Assembly (NCBI GenBank): GCA_920105625.2
Contig: OV050032.1
Coordinates: 12,557,307 to 12,621,306, forward strand
DNA: 64,000 nt
Reading direction: 5' to 3'
Origin: Clusia tigrina
Taxonomy: Eukaryota; Arthropoda; Insecta; Diptera; Clusiidae
In this document: in pieces, positions 57,709 through 64,000 of the stretch
How positions within the stretch are numbered: position 1 is the stretch's first letter
Layout: each line of letters opens with the position of its first letter
Made by a program: the position numbers and the translations under genes
Notes under the pieces: model-generated
Databases searched by the model: none
What the model saw: the letters and a program-made list of their open reading frames with translations, nothing else
Told to the model about the DNA's origin: nothing

Positions 57709-58115
57709 TCAGCTCCTTGTCAACCAAAACCAGCCAGAAGCTTTTGTGAAGTTGAGAATATCAGTTAGTTTCAGCACGGCTAATTCTTGTAGTTCTTCAA
57801 AGAAGGCCGAGCTCATATAACTGGGTCGCCTCCTCTGAAGACCCGGGCAATCACAGATCAGATGTTTCACCTTGCATGTTTCAAACTCTTGCTAACTGTT
57901 CTCTCTCTCTCTGGTTGAAAGAGCGGGAAATGAAAAGTCACATCTTTAGCGCTCTCTGACTCTTCCAGACAGACCGGGCAGAAAATGTCATCCTCCAGGT
58001 GGAAACTGTGTAGATCCACTTTAAAACATCCATGACCGCTCAACATTTGTGTCGCGTCACCATGCTTATGTTTGACGCACTCTGAGATTATGGGTATTAT
58101 CTGGTACGTCCTTCT
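57709..58115 (-). mobile_element. Decayed LINE ORF2 C-terminal region
   Basis: On the minus strand the upstream part reads ECVKHKHGDATQMLSGHGCF, then KVDLHSFHLEDDIFCPVCLE and ESESAKDVTFHFPLF. This matches the GHGxF..CPxC..EExxxH region that closes ORF2 of many fly non-LTR retrotransposons. After a frameshift near 57890 a second frame gives CKVKHLICDCPG, then FFEELQELAVLKLTDILNFT and KASGWFWLTRS before a stop at 57709. The (F/V)xKASGW end is the usual terminus of these elements. Frameshifted and 5'-truncated, so inactive. Confidence 0.8.
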
Positions 58116-58478
58116 TCACAAGCTTGAGAGAGATGACAAAGCTGGATTTATAGGATTTTCTCACTTTCATCTGGAAAACCATATGGTTTAATAGGGATGG
58201 TACTTTCAATGTTTACGGATATCAAGGGTAAGGACGAGTATGCCTCCTCCTGGCATATTTGAAGGCAGTCACAATGGACATAGATGTCTCCGAGTGGAAG
58301 TGCGGATAATTCGTATCCGCACACGCCTTCCCAACCTAACCTAACCTATCTGGTACGTCTAGTGGCCCTTCGAAGATTGCTCCTATCTTTGTCTGATATG
58401 TGTAATATTCCAAAATAGCGTGTGTCAATGTTTGTTTCAGGTGCAATACAGGCATCAGCTCTTGAAGACCGAAGCATG
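58116..58478. other. Spacer with small hairpin
   Basis: GTGCGGATA (58300-58308) and TATCCGCAC (58314-58322) are perfect inverted copies around ATTCG. CCCAACCTAACCTAACC follows at about 58330, as at the end of the LINE fragment near 33.9 kb. It is probably retroelement 3' sequence; no gene. Confidence 0.45.
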
Positions 58479-58627
58479 AGTAGGTAGGTAGGTAGGAGTG
58501 GCCGCCTTGTTTGCCGAAAGCACACTTGAACACACATAATGGCCCATTGTGATACCACGGTGCGGCGCCGTTCAAGCACTGACTAAAAACTTCTCTTACT
58601 TGGGATGGTGATAGTCAGCGCAAGGAC
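58479..58627 (+). repeat. Dispersed TAGGT/GTGATACC repeat, copy 5
   Basis: Plus-strand copy nearly identical to 41774-41929 over its whole length, from TAGGTAGGTAGGTAGGAGTG to AGTCAGCGCAAGGACA. Confidence 0.85.
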
Positions 58628-59478
58628 AGAGCCCAAAGCATGAGTAGTCGTCCTTATTTTTCGACTCATTATGAGTCAAAGCTCTCTCATTAAACTCATC
58701 GAATTGCCCTCGTCGAGAGCGTCCGATGAAAATGGAGTTAGTGCCACAAATTGAACTGAAGATTGTGGGTACTGTCAGTCAGTCGTCGTGTATGGGACTT
58801 GTTGGCATATCCGGGTATGCCAAAATCTTGTCAAGCAGATACAGTCTGCTGAAAAATGTTCTGAAACCAAGCTTCACTATATGGATAGTGAAGGATAGTA
58901 TAGCGATACCACAGTTTGTTTCAGGATATGTGAGTTGAGGCCAACTAAAAGGTCAGACACATTTTTATTAGTATTCCGTCCATTCCATCGCTTAGTCTGC
59001 AATTAAAACAAGTTCGCTAAAAGCGTTTATGAGGCTAATTTCAAAAGTATTTTTGATATTTATGGCTCTATTTTTCACCGAACCGTTGAATTCTGTAATT
59101 TATGTCTTATGCCACTTTAAAAATAGAAGCTCATCGCTTCGTATGCGAACAGCTCGTTGATCTGCACCCTGAGCCAAATCAGTGTGCTAAAAACAAAAGA
59201 AATTAAACGAAAAATTCAATTAAATTATTGTTGGCTTTAAAGTACCGCTTTCTAGTTCGCCAACAGCTCTTTGTGCGGAATGTGTTCGTTGAAACGGGTT
59301 TCCAGATCTGTTATAATGGATTTTTTATATTTGTTTTGGTTGTCAACAAAAAATCCAAACTGCAATTGTCATTAAGCGCAAATAGCTTATAAATAAGTCA
59401 ATTAACTCGCATACATGTAAATGTGCACTTAATGTGTGTACCCCGTATGGAAGGCGGGCTCCTTGATACGCGAGCACG
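58628..59478. other. Spacer upstream of the 59.6 kb gene
   Basis: Unique sequence with short ORFs only; T-rich near 59330. No gene recognised. Confidence 0.5.
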
Positions 59479-59486
59479 TATAAATA
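59479..59486 (+). promoter_or_regulatory. TATA box of the 59.6 kb gene
   Basis: TATAAATA about 106 bases upstream of the ATG at 59585. Confidence 0.75.
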
Positions 59487-59584
59487 AGTCGCTCCCCATT
59501 TCAGCGGCATCCACACAGTCTTCGACTTTCGGCAGAAGAGCAGAGACCTGAAACCAAATACCAAAAACCAAATCTCCAGAGACA

Positions 59585-59977
59585 ATGAAATTCCTCATCG
59601 TAGTCGCAGTTCTTTTCGCGTGCGCCCTGGCTGCGCCCAATAATGTGGAAATCCTGAAATTGGATTCGGACGTGCAACCAGACCACTACAGCTACGCGTA
59701 AGTGCTGAGATACTGGTTCTCCATAACTAACCAACCACTCACGAAAATGTTTACCTTATTCCTATACAGTGTGGAGACCAGTGACGGGAAATCGCATCAT
59801 GAAGAGGGCCAGCTTCGGGACTCGAAAAGTGAGCACCCCGCTATTGTGGTGCATGGATCCTACAGCTACAAAGACGAGCACGACGGGCAAGTGTACACGG
59901 TCAACTACGTCGCCGACGAACACGGCTTCCAACCCGAAGGCGCCCACTTGCCGCAACTGCCCAAGGTTCTAGTCTAG
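59585..59977 (+). CDS. RR-1 cuticle protein with domain insertion
   Basis: A secreted chitin-binding cuticle protein of 106 residues, join(59585..59697,59770..59977). The signal peptide MKFLIVVAVLFACALAA is followed by PNNVEILKLDSDVQPDHYSYA. The 72-bp intron is phase 2 (GTAAGT..TATACAG). Exon 2 gives VETSDGKSHHEEGQLRDSKS, then EHPAIVVHGSYSYKDEHDGQ. The conserved (D/E)(D/H)GQ turn carries one extra residue (DEHDGQ). VYTVNY, ADEHGF and AHLPQLPKVLV follow, the last a hydrophobic tail not seen in the others. KSEHP replaces the usual G(T/S)(D/E)(H/N)E. AATAAA lies at 60031-60036. Confidence 0.94.
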
Positions 59978-60036
59978 GCAATTATGAATGTGTTGTTCAA
60001 CAAAAATACCCGATGCCAATGGCCCTATTGAATAAA

Positions 60037-60381
60037 TAAAGTTCTATCAGGATTGTGTCATAAAGTACAACGGAAATGCAATCGATTTTTTATTTAGTCG
60101 AACAGAGTCTGGGCACGAATAAAGGATTAAAAAAAAATGTTTGTTTCTTTGGTATTTTCTAAGTAGCAATCCAGGTTTGAGAGCTGAATGAGTGGCCTGC
60201 AAATACCGCGTATTCAACATACAAGGCATACGAAAGATTAGGTTAGGTTCCAGTACATACCTATATAAAAACAATATATTCTGTTATAAAGAAGCTAAAC
60301 AGTGTTGTGAGTATCAGCCGCCTAATTTCACACAACTGCAGTGGAGTCCTGAACATCTAAGCAGGATACTCTGACATCAGT
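60037..60381. other. Gene-free spacer
   Basis: AT-rich sequence after the polyadenylation signal; nothing recognised. Confidence 0.5.
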
Positions 60382-60666
60382 GGAAGAATGAGAGGGCACC
60401 TTTTATGTTTTATCGTCTCTCACAAATATCGCATTGCCTGAGTGAAGGATCTAGGTATTTCATTATTGGCGATATCGGCCACTAGTACACCTTCCAACTC
60501 TGTTGCCCTCCTAGTTCAGAGAGTGACCAAATTAGGAGGGCAACAGAATTGGAAGGTGTACTCGTGGCTGATATCGCCAATAACGAAATACCAATATCCT
60601 TCACTCAGGCAATGCGCGATATTTGTGAGAGACGATAAAACATAAAAGGTGCCCTCTCATTCTTCC
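60382..60666. repeat. Large near-perfect inverted repeat (foldback element)
   Basis: Arms of about 134 bases (60382-60515 and 60531-60666), starting GGAAGAATGAGAGGGCACC and its complement, are about 95% identical; I counted about five substitutions and one 2-base gap. They are separated by only about 15 bases. A transcript of either strand would form a long hairpin. This fits a foldback or MITE-type element, or a hairpin-RNA precursor. No clear target-site duplication was seen. Confidence 0.9.
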
Positions 60667-61519
60667 GAGATGAATGCAGGCCTTGTCTTGGCAATCTTCA
60701 GTGTAACTATTTTGTTTTACTCGTCCATATTTGGAAAATTTGTCTCTTCCGAGCCAACAATATTGGGCACAATCATAATCTTTTTACTCCGTGTTATTAA
60801 CTTTTTCGAAGTCGGAATTTTTTAATTGCTAAACGTACTTGTATTCCCTCCCACAAGATGTTCCATATTTGACTTTTCAAATTTGATGTTTTCCAGCAGT
60901 TTTGAATGATTTCAAGGAATTTCTTCCGAAAGGAGTATGGCAGATAATACAATTAATCCCAGGACAACTAAGAAACACTTCAAATGAACGCTTTTTTCCA
61001 CTGATTTTATTTAATTCTGTGATGAAACCTGTCAATTCCTTTCAATTCCTTCAAAACTTCCAGCTAATCATTTTGTATCAGAAAAAAGGCTTCCTCATTT
61101 GCGTGCTACTCTTATTACAGACTCCTTTCGTCTGCTGTTGTACACCTATGAATATATGTCTCCACACAGAGATTGTAGATCTCACCAAATCGCAACTGAT
61201 CTACTAATTATCCACTAATGTTCCAATCTGACTAATTATCCACTGATGTTCCAATGGTGCAGGCCAATCCTAGAGTTACCTTAGAGCCAGGAAATAAACA
61301 TAGATTTTGGCCTACCTTTCAGTTGAGCATGTACCGAGCATTATGCGGAGTTGTACTTTATATTTTCTACATGCTCTTTCCATATTACTCTAGCATCTAA
61401 CGACGTATCCAGAAGCTGAGAATCACTCTGCTGAAAATGCATCCATTCATTTGTAAAATCACCGCATACTGGTTTGACCTGAGCTTCCACTTTTCTGTCC
61501 ACTTACCATTCATTCATGA
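60667..61519. other. Gene-free spacer
   Basis: Unique AT-rich sequence; a 101-codon ORF at 60902-61207 has no recognisable domain. TGACTAATTATCCACTAATG is partly duplicated near 61205-61250. Confidence 0.45.
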
Positions 61520-61640
61520 CGGTCGCCAGCAGGGCGCTCTTAGGCCATCATTGTCCCCTTGTGTTACCACATGAGACACAGGTCCCATCCCTTTCAGCGG
61601 TCCAGCCATTTGGCGTCTTTAATGAAGCAGTTACTGTAGC
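61520..61640 (+). repeat. Dispersed TAGGT/GTGATACC repeat, copy 6
   Basis: Diverged copy lacking the TAGGT start. It shares CTTAGGCCA, TGTTACCACATGAGACA, CAGGTCCCATCCCTTTCA and GGTCCAGCCATTTGG..AATGAAGCAG with copy 1 at 811-940. Confidence 0.65.
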
Positions 61641-63180
61641 TTATCTTCTTATTTGGAATATCTCTCAAAGTGTCCAGAAAATGGTCACCCAGGAATGTGC
61701 GCCTCCTTCTGGACAACGCTGGACACGTGCATAACTGGTGTTCATTCATTGCGTTCACCGTTCATTCATAGTTCTCTGGAACTGCTGTTGCATTTACTCC
61801 TGCGGCAAGGACTACACTGTTACCACTTGTCCTTCATTTTGAGGCTATTGTAAAGTATGCATTTAATGGGTCTAGCTCTTGCTTGAATTGCTTCAAGAAT
61901 CGAAGGGCATCCACCTTCATGGCGTCGATCAGTGTAACACAGATGGACACACATTCTTTTCCAATAGTTTTTCAATTGTAGCAGTGATGACTCGGCACAC
62001 TTGCTCTTTCGTGCACGTAGCATTTTTCTTCCGAATATTGATTTCCGGCCTTTCGATTTTATCAGTCGTTCCGGCAGCAATTTCTGGACACTTTGCACTA
62101 CTCCTCCATGGACAACAGCGAATACTTGGTGAGGAGCTCTGTCTGATTCTCGCCTCATGTGGAGGTCATAGTAAATTCCCTGTGATTGAAACAGCGATTT
62201 TGAGTCTTGACCTTGCGATTGTGTGAAGTGACGTCACTAAAGGATAGATTGCAAAGACCGCCTTACAGACCACCCCCAACCACAAGCCACTGCTGGCATA
62301 ATTTCAGCTTAGTTTCGACAAAATCGCATACTCCCTTCAAATTACTTCGTTCCGATAATGTTTCCATTTTTAATGACCACCGAAAATGCAACCGCGCTTC
62401 GACCGTCTTCAACACAGTCAAATACAAGTTTTCGTTTAAAATATGTTTATTATTTATGTTAAAATTATAATTTCAGTTTTTTATTTAATTTCAAAAATGT
62501 GCTCTTGCTGGAAGATTTTTGCTACTCGAATGTTCCACAGCCAGACTCGGCATTTACTGAGGCACTGTCTGCAAACAATAAGACCAACTGATCTCTTTCT
62601 CGAACTTTACCGCTGGTGCAGACCACTCACAGCTGCTCTGACGCTACCTTCAGGGCTACTCGAGCGGCCGCTGCGACCGCTGCGACCGCTGCGGCCAGCG
62701 TGGACTTGCTCGCTATTCGCTTGGTGTGTATTTCAGTGATCAATAAATTAGAATTACTTAGTAAATTAGAAAATCGAATTCGAAGTCTGAGCGACATGCG
62801 TAGCGGAGTTCGAACATTCGCGAACATGACGCTGGACCTGCGGCCAAGTGCCAAGTGCACCATTAGCGTGCATGGGCGTCTATTATTAGAACAGCAACTC
62901 CGCCAGCGTCGGTGCTCATCAGTCGCGATACAGATACTGCAGGCCAAGCCTAATATATTCAACTATGGTTTTATTGACCTCTCAAAGTGCTTCTGTGGTC
63001 ACCTTTGGCTTTAGCGAACTCGTTTGCTGCACTGCAATTTGGCTGGCAACGTATTCGAAGTGTCTGTCTCTGTGTGTTCGGTCTGTTTTCGCGTGAATTG
63101 TTTTTGTTGCTTTTATGGAGCAACTACAAAGCCAAATCTTAACGGGTATTTTTGCATAAAGATTTTGCCAAAATATTAAG
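61641..63180. other. Spacer upstream of the 63.3 kb gene
   Basis: Unique sequence. A GC-rich GCGACCGCTGCGACCGCTGCG run (62670-62700) makes overlapping Ala- or Arg-rich ORFs on both strands (62616-63014 plus, 62627-62962 minus). Neither shows a domain. A TGACGTCA palindrome lies near 62229. No gene supported. Confidence 0.45.
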
Positions 63181-63188
63181 TATAAATA
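63181..63188 (+). promoter_or_regulatory. TATA box of the 63.3 kb gene
   Basis: TATAAATA 89 bases upstream of the ATG at 63270. Confidence 0.75.
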
Positions 63189-63269
63189 CTCGGAGATCTG
63201 CAGCAAAGGTACTCAAAAAGATTTCGCCGTTCAAAACGTAAAGAACAAACCAACCACAAACAAGTCAAA

Positions 63270-63575
63270 ATGAAATTCATCATTGTCTTCGCCGCTCTCT
63301 TTGCCATCGCCTACGCTCGTCCCGGTAGCGATGTGCACGTTGTGCGCCAGGACTCCGATGTTCAGCCCGAAAACTTCAAATTCGGCGTCGAGACCAGCGA
63401 TGGATCCTCCCACGATGCCGAGGGTGTGCTGAAGGATGTTGGCACCGATCACGAAGCCATCGTTGTGCACGGCTCATACTCCTGGGTCGATGAGCACGGC
63501 CAGAAATACACCGTCACCTACACCGCCGACGAGAACGGTTTCCAACCCCAGGGCGCTCATTTGCCCGTTGCCTAA
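63270..63575 (+). CDS. Intronless RR-1 larval cuticle protein, RPGSD subgroup
   Basis: A secreted chitin-binding cuticle protein of 101 residues in a single exon. The signal peptide MKFIIVFAALFAIAYA is followed by RPGSDVHVVRQDSDVQPENF. The RR-1 domain starts VETSDGSSHDAEGVLKDVG at residue 40, continues SYSWVDEHGQKYTVTY and ADENGF, and ends AHLPVA. Like its near-twin at 34.5 kb it has no intron at the KFG|VET junction. The two are about 95% identical at the DNA level by my count, including most synonymous sites, and share a CAAACCAAC.ACAAAC leader, but their 3' flanks differ. AATAAA lies at 63690-63695. Confidence 0.95.
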   Translation: MKFIIVFAALFAIAYARPGSDVHVVRQDSDVQPENFKFGVETSDGSSHDAEGVLKDVGTDHEAIVVHGSYSWVDEHGQKYTVTYTADENGFQPQGAHLPVA

Positions 63576-63695
63576 ACATTGCAACTAAGCAGGTCTTAGT
63601 TTAGTGGAGTCTTCATTTTGGAAGACTTGGGCCGCTTTTTACTGTTTTGTACATATATAAAAAAAATTCAAACAAAATTAAAATGATTAAATAAA

Positions 63696-64000
63696 AACTT
63701 GTGATTTGATTTAAAAACACTATTAGAGCTCTCATTTGATTGTCAACGGTACGATTAGCATCGTTGCCATCTTGGCGCAGTCTTCTGTCACCCGCTGAGG
63801 TGCTTCCGTTAGCGGAAGTGGCAATATGATGGTCTGGCGCAATGATTTCAAAGCAATCTCAAGCTCAGATCTTTGAATTGTTGCCACTTCCATGAAGAAT
63901 TTGTCACAGCTGCACCGCCCAGAGACCCAACCACACTCGAAATTGAAAGTGAACTCTCAAAGAAGACAGCCTCAACTTAACAGTTCCTGTTTGAAGCCGA
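63696..64000. other. Right edge, no gene seen
   Basis: Unique sequence after the polyadenylation signal of the last gene; nothing recognised. Confidence 0.5.

Noticed and set aside
62616..63014. 132-codon Ala-rich ORF and its minus-strand shadow
   Set aside because: Made by a GC-rich simple repeat; no domain recognised.

Overview
This is a eukaryotic, animal window from a higher fly (Diptera). It carries a dense cluster of 15 small secreted cuticular proteins with an RR-1 (Rebers-Riddiford) chitin-binding domain. The cluster matches the Lcp65A/Cpr65A cluster known in Drosophila. Fly-type TATA promoters, short GTAAGT introns, many CA/TG, CAA/TTG and AT microsatellites, and decayed LINE and SINE pieces agree with this. 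The gene expansion and large repeat-rich spacers suggest a tephritid fruit fly, but the species is an inference. No complete rRNA, tRNA, CRISPR or bacterial-type feature is visible.

Layout. The first 11.7 kb has no supported gene and holds short tandem arrays and transposon remnants. Cuticle genes then follow at 11.8-12.2 (-), 19.7-20.1 (-), 22.6-23.2 (-), 29.1-29.7 (-), 34.2-34.5 (-), 38.2-38.6 (+), 40.0-40.4 (-), 43.3-43.7 (-), 44.2-44.7 (+), 49.2-49.5 (+), 52.3-52.7 (+), 53.9-54.3 (-), 54.9-55.3 (+), 59.6-60.0 (+) and 63.3-63.6 kb (+). Twelve have two exons with one phase-2 intron at the same place, just before the (Y/V/F/L)ET(S/T)DG motif. Exon 1 carries the signal peptide and N-terminal linker; exon 2 carries the chitin-binding domain. 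Three (34.2, 53.9 and 63.3 kb) are intronless and belong to one subfamily. Two pairs stand head to head with short shared promoter regions (43.7/44.2 kb and 54.3/54.9 kb).

How the genes work together. All 15 products should be exported by epidermal cells and bind chitin in the soft or larval cuticle, probably at different stages or body regions. Subfamilies can be told apart: an Lcp65Ag-like group (12.1, 40.4, 49.2 kb), a DAETLRYDSNVEPE pair (43.7/44.2 kb), an RPG(S/G) group with two His-tailed members (34.5, 54.3, 54.9, 63.3 kb), an NIGVDGYNF group (23.2, 29.7 kb), single members at 38.2, 52.3 and 59.6 kb, and one divergent gene (20.1 kb) that lacks the usual C-terminal AHLP.

Spacers. These hold minisatellites (19, 27, 21, 60, about 52, 18, 11 and 177 bp units), a 160-bp AT run, three LINE ORF2 C-terminal fragments, at least two tRNA-derived SINE-like copies, a dispersed GTGATACCAC-containing family, LINE-type 3' ends with ATCT tails, and several strong inverted repeats. 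The largest inverted repeat is about 285 bp at 60.4-60.7 kb.
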